From Bacillota bacterium (GTDB taxonomy: Bacteria; Bacillota; Clostridia; Acetivibrionales; DTU013), in contig JAEZYU010000063.1 of assembly GCA_023418915.1 (NCBI GenBank), positions 124,001-188,000 on the forward strand: a stretch of 64,000 nt of DNA, written 5' to 3'. Positions within the stretch are counted from its first letter, which is position 1. Every line of letters starts with the position of its first letter. The notes beneath the pieces are model-generated. The model worked only from the letters and a program-made list of their open reading frames with translations, did no database searches and was not told the origin of the DNA. A program made the translations under genes and the position numbers. Shown here piece after piece: positions 43,060-52,094 of this stretch.

Positions 43060-43850
43060 TGCGCAAAAAAAAGTTGTATCTCGGAACAAATACAAAGATG
43101 TATAAGACAATTTCTGAAACACTTGAATATCTTGACAGGCTGAACTCACTGACTGCTGATATTACCGGGGATGATTTGGAATTATTCGTTATACCATCAT
43201 TTACATCACTGGAGAGTGCAGGTAAACTGCTGAAGGGCAGTAAAATTATGCTGGGAGCTCAGAATATGTGCTGGGAAGAAAGAGGACAGTTCACAGGAGA
43301 GATATCACCCATCATGCTTGAGGAAGTAGGAACAGATATTGTGGAGATTGGCCATTCTGAAAGGCGACATACTTTTGGTGAGACAGATCAGCAGGAAAAT
43401 CTCAAGGTCAAGTGCGCTCTGGAGCATAACTTTAAGACATTACTGTGTATAGGTGAGACATTTGAGCAGAAGAGCTACGAGCTTAGTGATGAAGTACTAA
43501 GTACCCAACTGAGAATAGGGCTGCATGGAATAAGTGCAAAACAGGCTGAAAATTTGTGGGTTGCGTATGAGCCCGTATGGGCAATAGGTGTCAATGGCGT
43601 ACCTGCGACAAAAGAATACGCAGCCATGAAACATAAGACGATCAGGAATGTTCTTTGCAGTTTATTTGGAGACATAATGGGAAATTCAATCCCCATATTA
43701 TATGGAGGAAGCGTCAATAACCAGAACGCAGAGGATTTGATATGCATGCCCGAAATAGATGGGCTGTTCATAGGCAGAAGTGCGTGGGTCGCTGAGAATT
43801 TCAACAAGATAATACGCAATGTATATCCACTTTGGAAGGCCTTAAATTGA
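43059..43850 (+). CDS. Triosephosphate isomerase-family enzyme, divergent
   Basis: 263 residues. Catalytic residues are kept: Asn and Lys in GTNTKMYK near residue 10, His in EIGHSERRH near 95 and Glu in AYEPVWAIG near 170. The usual NWKMN reads NTKMY, and the phosphate-gripping loop 6 reads AIGVNGVPAT in place of AIGTGKVAT. Such changes fit a paralogue acting on a four-carbon phosphate, as EryH or LerI do (L-erythrulose-1-P to D-erythrulose-4-P). Immediate coupling to rpiB (overlap TAATG) is also the EryH/EryI arrangement. Function is inferred by context; a housekeeping TIM is the alternative. Confidence 0.88.
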   Translation: MRKKKLYLGTNTKMYKTISETLEYLDRLNSLTADITGDDLELFVIPSFTSLESAGKLLKGSKIMLGAQNMCWEERGQFTGEISPIMLEEVGTDIVEIGHSERRHTFGETDQQENLKVKCALEHNFKTLLCIGETFEQKSYELSDEVLSTQLRIGLHGISAKQAENLWVAYEPVWAIGVNGVPATKEYAAMKHKTIRNVLCSLFGDIMGNSIPILYGGSVNNQNAEDLICMPEIDGLFIGRSAWVAENFNKIIRNVYPLWKALN

Positions 43851-43972
43851 CAAATTATATATTTGATGTTATTATTATTACCAATTTCAAAATCTACAAA
43901 TATATAAAATATAAGCATAGAACGACTCCATAATTGATTAGTAGAGAGTTTTATTTTAATGGAGGGGAAGAA

Positions 43973-44962
43973 TTGCACACGACTATTAAAGATATTGCGA
44001 AGCTCTGCGGAGTATCTGAGGGTACTGTTGACAGAGCAATCAATAATAGACAAGGTATAAAAGAAACGACACGCCAGCGTGTTATAGAGGTTGCGAAGCT
44101 CCTTAACTATAAGCCTAACAGAATTGCACAGAGCTTGGCAACGGGTAAGACGATGACTATTGGCATCATATGCTTCGACCTCTATAATAATTTCTTTACA
44201 TCATTAATAGACATAATTGAAGCAAATGCTAAAAGCAAGGGATACTTCGTAAATCTGATTCTGACTCACAGAGATATGAAAAAAGAAGTTGAAGGTATAG
44301 AATATCTGGTTGAAAGAAATGTAGATGGTATCATAATATTTCCTGTGGGTAAGGGAGAAAAGTACATTGAGTATTTAAAAAGCACAAAAAAGCCAATAGT
44401 AACCATATACAATAAAATAAGTGATGAGTTTGCACATGTAGGCGTAGATGACCGCAAGGCTATGTCCGATGCTGTAAAATTCATTAGATCCAAAGGGTAT
44501 GAGAGGATTTACTTTATTACACCTGCCATTAGTAACCAGGAGGGAAGCGGATCCAATGTCTATACGCTAAAAAGAAGGCTCAAGGGATATATAGATGGCC
44601 TTCAGGAATATGGTATCAAGCATGATCCGCTGGTAGTTGAAGGAAAGGATTTTAATAGGGCGTTCAGGAAACTCGACCTGGAGCAAAAGACAGCAATGCT
44701 GTGTATTTGTGATTCATATGCTCTGGAGACCATGAAATATTTCAGGGATAAGAATTTTAAAGTTCCCGGGGATATAGGAATAATGGGATATGACAATATT
44801 GATGTATTAAAATATATTCAGCCGCAGCTTTCAACTATAGAATACCACGTTGAAAAAATGGGTGACTTGGTATTCAATACACTATTCGATATCATAAATA
44901 GGAAGCAGGTACAACCGGAACTGCTGCTCGACTATAATATTATTGAGGGTGAAACTATTTAG
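43973..44962 (+). CDS. LacI-family regulator with periplasmic-binding-like sensor
   Basis: About 329 residues. DNA-binding domain TIKDIAKLCGVSEGTVDRAINNR, with Asp in place of the usual Ser of TVSR, then a type 1 sugar-binding domain (MTIGIICFDLYNNFF). I chose the TTG at 43973, 5 bases after GGAGGGG; an upstream TTG at 43934 opens the ORF. It closes the operon and most likely senses its sugar and binds the GTGTGCG-type sites at 32015 and 32186. The stop codon (TAG, 44960-44962) overlaps the first base of a REP-like palindrome. Confidence 0.87.
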   Translation: MHTTIKDIAKLCGVSEGTVDRAINNRQGIKETTRQRVIEVAKLLNYKPNRIAQSLATGKTMTIGIICFDLYNNFFTSLIDIIEANAKSKGYFVNLILTHRDMKKEVEGIEYLVERNVDGIIIFPVGKGEKYIEYLKSTKKPIVTIYNKISDEFAHVGVDDRKAMSDAVKFIRSKGYERIYFITPAISNQEGSGSNVYTLKRRLKGYIDGLQEYGIKHDPLVVEGKDFNRAFRKLDLEQKTAMLCICDSYALETMKYFRDKNFKVPGDIGIMGYDNIDVLKYIQPQLSTIEYHVEKMGDLVFNTLFDIINRKQVQPELLLDYNIIEGETI

Positions 44963-45047
44963 GTGCCAGGCACGACACATAGACACTTATTCATTTCGGT
45001 ATAATCCGAAATACAAAATAAGTGTCTATGTGTCGTGCCAGGCACCT
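44961..45047. repeat. REP-like palindrome, copy 2 (87 bp)
   Basis: Nearly identical to copy 1 at 31869 over the full 87 bases; the right arm has CCAGG where copy 1 has CCTGG. It begins within the stop codon of the LacI gene. Confidence 0.85.
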
Positions 45048-45159
45048 TATGATTCATTCCAATAAAAACCTAAAAACCAACAAACAAATACATGCAAGGT
45101 CAAGTATGATATAATGAATCAATTATTTCAGTAGTTATGATAAAAGGGGAGTTGATGAC

Positions 45160-45549
45160 ATGGGTCCATCGGGCATGATGTTTGGTGTTTTTCCGGTAAT
45201 CTTCGGCATTGCTTTTTTTCTGATCCTGGGTCTTATTATATTCAGGGTGCTCCAGGGAGCTAGCGAATGGAACAGGAACAACCATTCTCCTATACTTACG
45301 GTAGACGCAAGGGTAGTTGACAAACGAACGAGTGTGTCTCATCACCACCATCACCACGGCAATAATATGCATCATCACTCAACTACATCCACCATATATT
45401 ATGCTACATTTGAATTTGAAAGCGGAGACAGGCTGGAACTGCGCATCCCGCATGGCGAGGCCGGATATCTTGTTGAAGGTGATTTTGGAAGGCTGACGTT
45501 TCAGGGCACACGGTACAAAGGTTTCGAGAGATATACCGATTCATTATAA
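45160..45549 (+). CDS. DUF2500 membrane protein with His-rich loop
   Basis: 129 residues. One N-terminal membrane helix (about residues 8-28) is followed by the DUF2500 beta domain (VDARVVDKRT, then YYATFEFESGDRLELRIP). Between the first two strands is a loop with two His clusters (SHHHHHHG and MHHHS). DUF2500 proteins are small membrane proteins of unknown role; the His cluster may bind a metal or be incidental. The start follows AAGGGGAG. Confidence 0.8.
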   Translation: MGPSGMMFGVFPVIFGIAFFLILGLIIFRVLQGASEWNRNNHSPILTVDARVVDKRTSVSHHHHHHGNNMHHHSTTSTIYYATFEFESGDRLELRIPHGEAGYLVEGDFGRLTFQGTRYKGFERYTDSL

Positions 45550-45662
45550 CCCGGTTGAACAAATCCGTAAATCAATTTAGCAAATCAATAAAACAGGTCA
45601 AGAATCGTTTATAGTTTGAGTTGAATCGGTTGAATGTGATATGTAAAATTGGTTCTCAAAAC

Positions 45663-45690
45663 AAAAAGCCCGCATCTGCGAGCTTTTTTC
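45663..45690 (+). terminator. Intrinsic terminator
   Basis: AAAAAGCCCGC pairs with GCGAGCTTTTTT (one bulge) and ends in T6. The rest of the gap to the helD start shows no other feature. Confidence 0.75.
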
Positions 45691-45928
45691 TTTTTTCCCT
45701 GCACTTATATTATAACATAAAGAAAACTGCAATAACAGCCTTTAATTTCTTGGATATCCCATGTATGATAGACTGTGCACATCTGATGACGACGCATAAA
45801 TTTCAGCAATATCCGATGACAGCGGTATAACTATTGCGTAGATTTACAAATGGCATGATTTTAACTGAAAACATGACTAATATTCTGTATTTTTGCTCAG
45901 ACTACTATTTCATTCAGGGAGGTTTTTC

Positions 45929-48235
45929 ATGATCACAGACAAGAGTATATTGGACTCTGAAACCACATATCTTCAGAATGTAATCAGCGAGATCCGAAAA
46001 CAGCTCGATGACGGGATCAATGCGGCCGAGAACTTTAAAAGAGATGCCATCGAGCTCCAGAGGGATATGTGGGAGGAGGTAAAATGCCGGCCGACTGATT
46101 TGTCTGACCTGGATGCTCCGGCCCAGTCGTGGCAGTATCAGGCTGACATAGCAAATCAGGCTCGAAAATATAAGTTTTCATATGATATGGTGCTCCGACT
46201 TCAAAAAATGCTGAGCAATCCTTATTTCGGCAGGATCGACTTTCTCGAAGATGGAGAGGATAAGGCGGAGAAAATATACATCGGGATAAACAACCTAATT
46301 TCAGAGGATAACAGTAACATTCTTGTATATGATTGGAGGGCACCGATCTCAAGCATGTTTTATGATCATGAAACAGGTCCGTGCAGCTATATGTCTCCGA
46401 TGGGTGCCATTTATGGCCGTATGCTGCTTAAAAGGCAGTACAAGATCGAAAGCCAGCAGATTGTCTATATGTTTGACAGCAGCCTGAGGATTAATGATGA
46501 AATGCTTCAGGAAATCCTTGGAAAGAGCACCGACAGCAGGATGCGCACCATAGTGACCAGTATTCAGAAGGAACAGAACAGAGTCATAAGGGATGACAGA
46601 ACCAGAGTGTTGATAGTCCAGGGCCCGGCCGGCAGCGGAAAGACTTCTATTGCCATGCACAGAGCGGCATATTTGTTGTACAGATACCGTGAAAGCATAA
46701 AATCGGAGAATATACTTATATTTTCTCCAAATCATGTTTTTGAAGACTATATTTCAAATGTTTTGCCTCAGCTTGGAGAAGAGAATATTGGAAGGAGCAC
46801 CTTCATAGATTTTTTCAAAGGCCTGGTAGGTCGAGGCTGTCATGTGGAAACCATGAACCGGCATATGGAATTTATTCTATCAGATAAACCTGACACTGTA
46901 AGGCTAAGCAGTATCAAGCTCAAGTCATCGCATGGGTTTTCCAAAATAATAAGTAACTATACGACATATCTGGAAAATGGAAAGAGCATCAAGTTCAAGA
47001 ACCTGGTACAAGGCGAAAGGCTCATTATTTCGTCTGATGAAATAAGAAGGCTTTTTGTTGATGACTATAGCTACCTGCCGTACATCAAACGACTCAAGAA
47101 GCTTAAGCAGAGGCTGCTGTATCTTGTTGAGCCTTTTGTCGAAGCAATGGCAGGTGATATACTCAAAAATCAGCTGGCTGATGATATATCTCTGAATGAA
47201 AAAGAGAAAAAGATCACGGCGGCCTTGCGGTCCAAGGCTGAGTTTGAACCGGTAATGATCGATATCGAGAGGATGACGTCCTTTGACATAATCAATCTGT
47301 ATACTGCGCTGTTGAAAAATATCAAGTCGTATATCGACCCCAATATATCGGTCGATCTCGGAATTGATGTTGATTCTATTGATGCTGCTGCGTCGTATAC
47401 GATGAGGCAATTGGAAAGCAGGGTCATAAATTATGAGGATCTTGCGCCTGTCGTGCTGTTAATGATATCACTTGGTGCCGAAAGTGATGCAAGAGCAATA
47501 AAGCATGTGGTGATAGACGAAGCGCAGGACTATACTGCGGTTCAGTATGAAATCATCAAGAGGGTATTTTGTCATTGCAGCATGACAATACTTGGTGATT
47601 TGAACCAGTCTATCAATGCGTATATGAATATCGGCAGCTTTGATGTCGCGGCAGAAATATTTGACACAACAGGTGTAACAAGTGCAGCAGATGTAAACGA
47701 TGCAGCAGGCGCACCAGATACAAAAGATAATTCGGACACAACATTAATTACATTGACAAAAAGCTATCGCTCTACCAAGGAGATCGCCGAGTTCTGCAAT
47801 GCGCTGCTTTCGTCACCGAATAACTCGGAGCAGCTTGAAAGGAGCGGCAATAAGCCTCTGGTTATCAAATCAAGCACAGAGGAGCTTTGCAGCAGGATCG
47901 CTGACGATATATCAAATCTAAAAAGCAAAGGTCATAAGCTGATAGCAGTCATTTGCAAAACAGTAAGCCAGTGTAAAGCTTTTTATCAAGGCATCCGGGA
48001 AATTTCAGATATCAGTCTGATAACAGATCAAAATGAAGAATACCATGGCGGCACGGTTTTGATCCCATCATATCTTGCAAAGGGACTTGAGTTTGATGCT
48101 GTGATTGTATGTACTGCAGATGCACGCAATTATTCGAGGGAAGAGGACAGAAGGCTGCTTTATACTGTATGCACAAGAGCGCTGCATGAGCTGCATCTAT
48201 ACTACACTGGTGATCTGGCATACTTTAACGTGTGA
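45929..48235 (+). CDS. helD: RNA polymerase recycling motor HelD
   Basis: About 768 residues of the UvrD-like HelD class, which frees stalled RNA polymerase from DNA. Walker A is VQGPAGSGKTSIAMHR near residue 231, Walker B VVIDEAQDYT near 525, and the C-terminal helicase motifs LTKSYRSTKEI and KGLEFDAVIV follow. The N-terminal coiled-coil arm lies in residues 1-110. An Ala/Thr/Asp-rich insert follows GSFDVAAEIFD (about residues 575-605) and looks unstructured. Start 45929 follows AGGGAGG; the ORF opens 36 bases earlier. Confidence 0.92.
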   Translation: MITDKSILDSETTYLQNVISEIRKQLDDGINAAENFKRDAIELQRDMWEEVKCRPTDLSDLDAPAQSWQYQADIANQARKYKFSYDMVLRLQKMLSNPYFGRIDFLEDGEDKAEKIYIGINNLISEDNSNILVYDWRAPISSMFYDHETGPCSYMSPMGAIYGRMLLKRQYKIESQQIVYMFDSSLRINDEMLQEILGKSTDSRMRTIVTSIQKEQNRVIRDDRTRVLIVQGPAGSGKTSIAMHRAAYLLYRYRESIKSENILIFSPNHVFEDYISNVLPQLGEENIGRSTFIDFFKGLVGRGCHVETMNRHMEFILSDKPDTVRLSSIKLKSSHGFSKIISNYTTYLENGKSIKFKNLVQGERLIISSDEIRRLFVDDYSYLPYIKRLKKLKQRLLYLVEPFVEAMAGDILKNQLADDISLNEKEKKITAALRSKAEFEPVMIDIERMTSFDIINLYTALLKNIKSYIDPNISVDLGIDVDSIDAAASYTMRQLESRVINYEDLAPVVLLMISLGAESDARAIKHVVIDEAQDYTAVQYEIIKRVFCHCSMTILGDLNQSINAYMNIGSFDVAAEIFDTTGVTSAADVNDAAGAPDTKDNSDTTLITLTKSYRSTKEIAEFCNALLSSPNNSEQLERSGNKPLVIKSSTEELCSRIADDISNLKSKGHKLIAVICKTVSQCKAFYQGIREISDISLITDQNEEYHGGTVLIPSYLAKGLEFDAVIVCTADARNYSREEDRRLLYTVCTRALHELHLYYTGDLAYFNV

Positions 48236-48261
48236 TGAGACAGGGTGAGACAGGGGACGGG

Positions 48262-48331
48262 GTGAGACAGGGGACGGTTCTGTGTCCTGAGCTGGTTGCA
48301 GCTCAGGACACAGAACCGTCCCCTGTCTCAC
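48262..48331. repeat. REP-like palindrome of the GACAGGGGACGG class
   Basis: Perfect 32-base arms beginning GTGAGACAGGGGACGGTT with a 6-base loop GGTTGC. A partial tandem copy (GTGAGACAGGGGACGG) precedes it at 48246. It starts 27 bases after the helD stop. Confidence 0.85.
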
Positions 48332-48424
48332 GTCCTAATACTTGACATGAACAGGATTGATATGTAATAATATCCCAAACAGTGAGTATGCATAAGCATC
48401 AATCAAGGCAGGAGGATAAGGATT

Positions 48425-49504
48425 ATGGAAATTCTTGAGACAGATCGCTTGATACTCAGACCATTTGAAGAAGATGATTTTGAAGCAGTTCATGCTTATG
48501 CAAGCGTTGCAGAAAATGTTCAGTATATGTTATGGGGACCTAATGAAGAGTCAGATACCAGAGCATTTATTTCCTATGCTGTTTTAAAATCAAAAGAAAC
48601 ACCCTGTCATGATTATCAGTATGCAGTTGTACTAAAATCAAGCAGAAAGCTGATCGGTTCTTGCGGCTTGACTATATCAGATGGGAATGAGGCAGAACTC
48701 GGATGGATTTTACACAAGGACTATTGGAAACAAGGCTATGGTACTGAAATGGGCACCCGAATGATAGAGCTTGGCTTTAGTGAACTGGATCTACACAGGA
48801 TCATTGCCCACTGTGATACGGAAAACTATGGATCGTACCGTGTCATGGAACGGATAGGCATGCGAAGAGAGGGCTGTTTCGTCGAATCGAGACCTCCAAG
48901 TAAATTTTCTGCTAAAAAATACAGTGATGAATATGCTTATGCTATACTAAAAGATGAATGGAAAGCACAAAAATGTGAGAGTAGTCTCAGATTGGTATTT
49001 CCGGGAGTTGGGCATAAGGAACTTGCTCTTGCCTACCGGCAGGAGTATTTTGATAACGGAGAGTTGATGATACATGGTGATGGCGGTCTGGATAATGCAG
49101 AATGCTACGAACGCTGGATAGAGAAAATCAACGCCGATCTCACAAGAGACAGTGGTGGATTTGTTCCGGCGACTACATATTTTGCCTTTGTCGGCAATAA
49201 GATCGTAGGCACGATACAAATACGCCACAGGCTGAATGAATTCCTACTAAAATACGGAGGGCACATAGGCTATGGCGTTGTACCGTCTGAACGCAGAAAG
49301 GGTTATGCGACTGAAATGCTGCGGCTCGCTCTTGAAAAATGCAGCGAAATGGGCATTGAAAAGGCTCTTGTCACCTGTGACAAAAGCAACGCTGCATCTG
49401 CCGCAACCATACAAAAATCAGGCGGCGTACTTGAAAACGAGGTAATGCAGGATTCGGGCGAATTATTACAGAGGTATTGGATTGAAATAATGGTGCCGAA
49501 ATAA
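48425..49504 (+). CDS. Tandem GNAT acetyltransferase
   Basis: 359 residues with two GNAT domains. Residues 1-175 resemble RimJ/RimL: ETDRLILRPFEEDDF, then LGWILHKDYWKQGYGTEMG (acetyl-CoA loop) and NYGSYRVMERIGM. Residues 190-359 form a second GNAT with GYGVVPSERRKGYATEMLRLAL and NAASAATIQKSGGV. Both CoA motifs look complete. Two-domain GNATs often modify antibiotics or tRNA/ribosomal targets; no target can be assigned. Start follows AGGAGGATAAGG. A degenerate REP-like element begins at its stop codon. Confidence 0.85.
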   Translation: MEILETDRLILRPFEEDDFEAVHAYASVAENVQYMLWGPNEESDTRAFISYAVLKSKETPCHDYQYAVVLKSSRKLIGSCGLTISDGNEAELGWILHKDYWKQGYGTEMGTRMIELGFSELDLHRIIAHCDTENYGSYRVMERIGMRREGCFVESRPPSKFSAKKYSDEYAYAILKDEWKAQKCESSLRLVFPGVGHKELALAYRQEYFDNGELMIHGDGGLDNAECYERWIEKINADLTRDSGGFVPATTYFAFVGNKIVGTIQIRHRLNEFLLKYGGHIGYGVVPSERRKGYATEMLRLALEKCSEMGIEKALVTCDKSNAASAATIQKSGGVLENEVMQDSGELLQRYWIEIMVPK

Positions 49505-49588
49505 GGTGCCTGGCACGACACTTAGACACTTATTCTCTCCAGAATAATTTGTAAGGAATGAGTATCTATGCGATGTGCCTAGCATCCC
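49505..49588. repeat. REP-like element, degenerate copy 3
   Basis: Left arm GGTGCCTGGCACGACACTTA is intact; the right arm (ATGTGCCTAGCATCC) has many changes, so the palindrome is decayed. Confidence 0.65.
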
Positions 49589-49602
49589 AATAGGGGAATA
49601 TA

Positions 49603-50631
49603 ATGAAAAGCAAAATGTTAGCTCTATTTGACGAGTACATGCAACATAATAATTTTTCGGGTGTTGCCCTGATAAAGCAGGGAGACGTCCCGCTGTTTGA
49701 ATATTCGTCAGGTTTTGCTCACAGAGGTTTTGAAATCAAGAACAAAATGACAACTCTTTTTGATACTGCATCAATAACAAAACTATTTACCGCTGCAGGG
49801 ATCGTTCTGCTGGAGGCCCGTGGCAGATTAAGCTTTAACGAAAGGATCCACAACATAATCGATCTGGCTGGTACTAGAATTCCAACTGATGTTGAAATAC
49901 ACCATTTGCTTACCCACACGTCCGGAATTGCAGATGATGCCGATGAAGAAAAAGGCGAGGACTATGCCGCACTGTTTATAAACTCTCCTAATTATGCGAT
50001 AAGGGATAACAAGGATTTTCTCCCAAGCTTCGCATATAAGGAACCAAATTTCAAAGCCGGCACAGATGTAAGGTATAATAATTGCGCGTTTGTTTTGCTT
50101 GGTCTTGTGATTGAGAAATTGACAGGTCAAAGCTACCGGGAGTTTATTTCGGAGAATATTTTCAGGTCATTCGGTATGGATAGCACTCTCTTCAGTGCTA
50201 AAGATGATACGGATCCTGATATTGCAGAAGGATACTATATTGCCGATGATCGAAAGGGAACACCTGTCTGGAAGAAGAATATCTATTCGTTCCCTCCGAT
50301 CGGCACCGGAGACAGCGGCGCTTATACCACTGTGTATGATCTTGACAGATTTATCAGGCACATCAGGAGCAGCCCTATATTTGAGAAAATGTTGTATCCT
50401 CAGTGTGAGATATCAAGAACATATGAGCAGAGAATTATCCGGTATGGATATGCCTTTGAGTTCATAGAAAGACAGGGAGAAATATTCTGTGCTTATAAGG
50501 AAGGCTGCAATCCAGGAGTATGCAATATGTTTTGCTATTACCCGGGTTCGGATATAACATTTGTAATTTTGGCTAATCAGGATTGTGATGTCTGGAAACT
50601 ACATAGAGAAGCTGAGCTGCTGCGTATTTAA
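49603..50631 (+). CDS. Serine hydrolase of the class C beta-lactamase/PBP4* family
   Basis: 342 residues, no signal peptide. SxxK motif SITK near residue 58 carries the nucleophile Ser; the YxN motif is in VRYNNCAFVLLG near 163, and LLTHTSGIAD near 106 is the family's HTSG motif. The third motif (HxG/KTG) is not clear in the C-terminal part. Members are esterases, D-aminopeptidases or peptidoglycan-related enzymes; true beta-lactamases are exported, which argues against that here. It stands alone. Confidence 0.82.
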   Translation: MKSKMLALFDEYMQHNNFSGVALIKQGDVPLFEYSSGFAHRGFEIKNKMTTLFDTASITKLFTAAGIVLLEARGRLSFNERIHNIIDLAGTRIPTDVEIHHLLTHTSGIADDADEEKGEDYAALFINSPNYAIRDNKDFLPSFAYKEPNFKAGTDVRYNNCAFVLLGLVIEKLTGQSYREFISENIFRSFGMDSTLFSAKDDTDPDIAEGYYIADDRKGTPVWKKNIYSFPPIGTGDSGAYTTVYDLDRFIRHIRSSPIFEKMLYPQCEISRTYEQRIIRYGYAFEFIERQGEIFCAYKEGCNPGVCNMFCYYPGSDITFVILANQDCDVWKLHREAELLRI

Positions 50632-50856
50632 GTCTATCTGTGACACGCTGGTAACAATACCGATGTCTGATGGATCTTCTGCATCTTCGCTGAATGTAGC
50701 CTGCGCTGCTACAGTTTTGATGTATGAGGCTCAGCGGCAAAGAGGGAAGAGATGAGGGGTGGTTGTGTCAATGAAAAATATTTATTATGAATAAAAATGA
50801 AAGCATCTCAACTGCCGTTAAGATAATCATATTCTTAGTACAAGGATGATATTATT

Positions 50857-51978
50857 ATGCAATATAAAATTATATCGATCAGATACAGACCCGAATATTC
50901 AGAGCGAGCTATTGACTGGTTCGCTTCCAAGTGGGGTATTGACCGTATAGAATACGAAAAGAGCTTTAATGACTGTCTCGATAAAAACGAAAGCCTACCC
51001 CAGTGGTATCTTGCAATTGGTGAAAATGATGAAATCATCGGGGGCTGCGGGCTTATCCAAAACGATTTTGTTGACAGAACTGACTTGTTTCCGTATCTTT
51101 GCGCACTGTATGTTGAGGAAAGAGCCAGAGGCAATGCCCTTGGAGCAAGGCTTTTGGAGAATGCAAGAATTGATGCGGGAAGACTCGGCTTTGAAAAGCT
51201 GTACCTTTGCACCGACCATACATCATATTATGAAAGGTATGGCTGGAGACATATAGCCACCGGACATCATCCCTGGGGCAGCACTTCAAGGATATATGAG
51301 GCTCAGACGATCAGGAAGCCTTCGTTGGAGAGAATGAGCGACTTTTTTACCACCCGTGTTGACGGCTACGATGAGCATATGCTAAATGATGTCGAGGGCT
51401 GCAAGGAAGGCTATATAAAAATGGCGGAGCTCGTTCCGGAAGATACAGGAATGATCCTTGACCTGGGCTGCGGTACAGGGCTTGAGCTTGATGAAATATT
51501 CAGGAGATTCCCTGATGCATCGGTCACAGGAATAGACTTGACGCAGGCAATGCTGGATAAGCTTAAGCAAAAGCATCCTGATAAAAATATTAGGTTGATA
51601 TGCGGTGACTATTTTGACATAGACCTGGGCGAAAATATATACGATACGGTCATTTCATTTCAAACGATGCATCATTTTTCACATACTGAGAAGTCTGGGC
51701 TATACAGGAAGATTTATAGAGCACTCAAATCTGATGGTGTATATATAGAATGCGATTATATGGTTGATGACCAGTCTGTTGAGGATGAGCTTTTTGCCGA
51801 GAATGCCAGGCTGCGTTGTGAAATGAATATCCCTGAGGGTGAATTTTATCATTTTGATACACCATGTACGATCGACAACCAAATTGCAATACTAAGAAAA
51901 GCTGGATTTTCATCTGCCGAGATGGTCTGGCGCAAGGAGAATACAACTATAATAATAGGTGCCAGGCACGACACTTAG
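50857..51978 (+). CDS. GNAT acetyltransferase-SAM methyltransferase fusion
   Basis: 373 residues. Residues 1-150 are a GNAT domain (LCALYVEERARGNALGARLLE is the CoA loop, then TDHTSYYERYGW). Residues 160-373 are a class I methyltransferase with motif I ILDLGCGTGLELDE near 203, VTGIDLTQAMLDKL and VISFQTMHHFSH. The fusion is uncommon to my knowledge. The last residues GARHDT and the stop codon are encoded by the left arm of the REP-like element at 51958, so the original C-terminus was probably replaced. Substrates are unknown. Confidence 0.82.
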   Translation: MQYKIISIRYRPEYSERAIDWFASKWGIDRIEYEKSFNDCLDKNESLPQWYLAIGENDEIIGGCGLIQNDFVDRTDLFPYLCALYVEERARGNALGARLLENARIDAGRLGFEKLYLCTDHTSYYERYGWRHIATGHHPWGSTSRIYEAQTIRKPSLERMSDFFTTRVDGYDEHMLNDVEGCKEGYIKMAELVPEDTGMILDLGCGTGLELDEIFRRFPDASVTGIDLTQAMLDKLKQKHPDKNIRLICGDYFDIDLGENIYDTVISFQTMHHFSHTEKSGLYRKIYRALKSDGVYIECDYMVDDQSVEDELFAENARLRCEMNIPEGEFYHFDTPCTIDNQIAILRKAGFSSAEMVWRKENTTIIIGARHDT

Positions 51979-52032
51979 ACACTTATTTATTTCCTAAAAT
52001 AAAATAAGTGTCTAAGTGTCGTGCCTGGCACC
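51958..52032. repeat. REP-like palindrome, copy 4 (75 bp)
   Basis: Near-perfect arms of about 31 bases starting GGTGCCAGGCACGACACTTA, with a short AT-rich centre. It overlaps the end of the preceding coding region. Confidence 0.85.
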
Positions 52033-52094
52033 GAACAATTCTTTTCACTTGATCGTCTATTTATGTAGACATAAATACTTTGGAGGTAGAGCCA

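Noticed and set aside
45340..45384. Engineered His-tag
   Set aside because: The His clusters lie inside the DUF2500 loop, with mixed CAT/CAC codons and native flanks.
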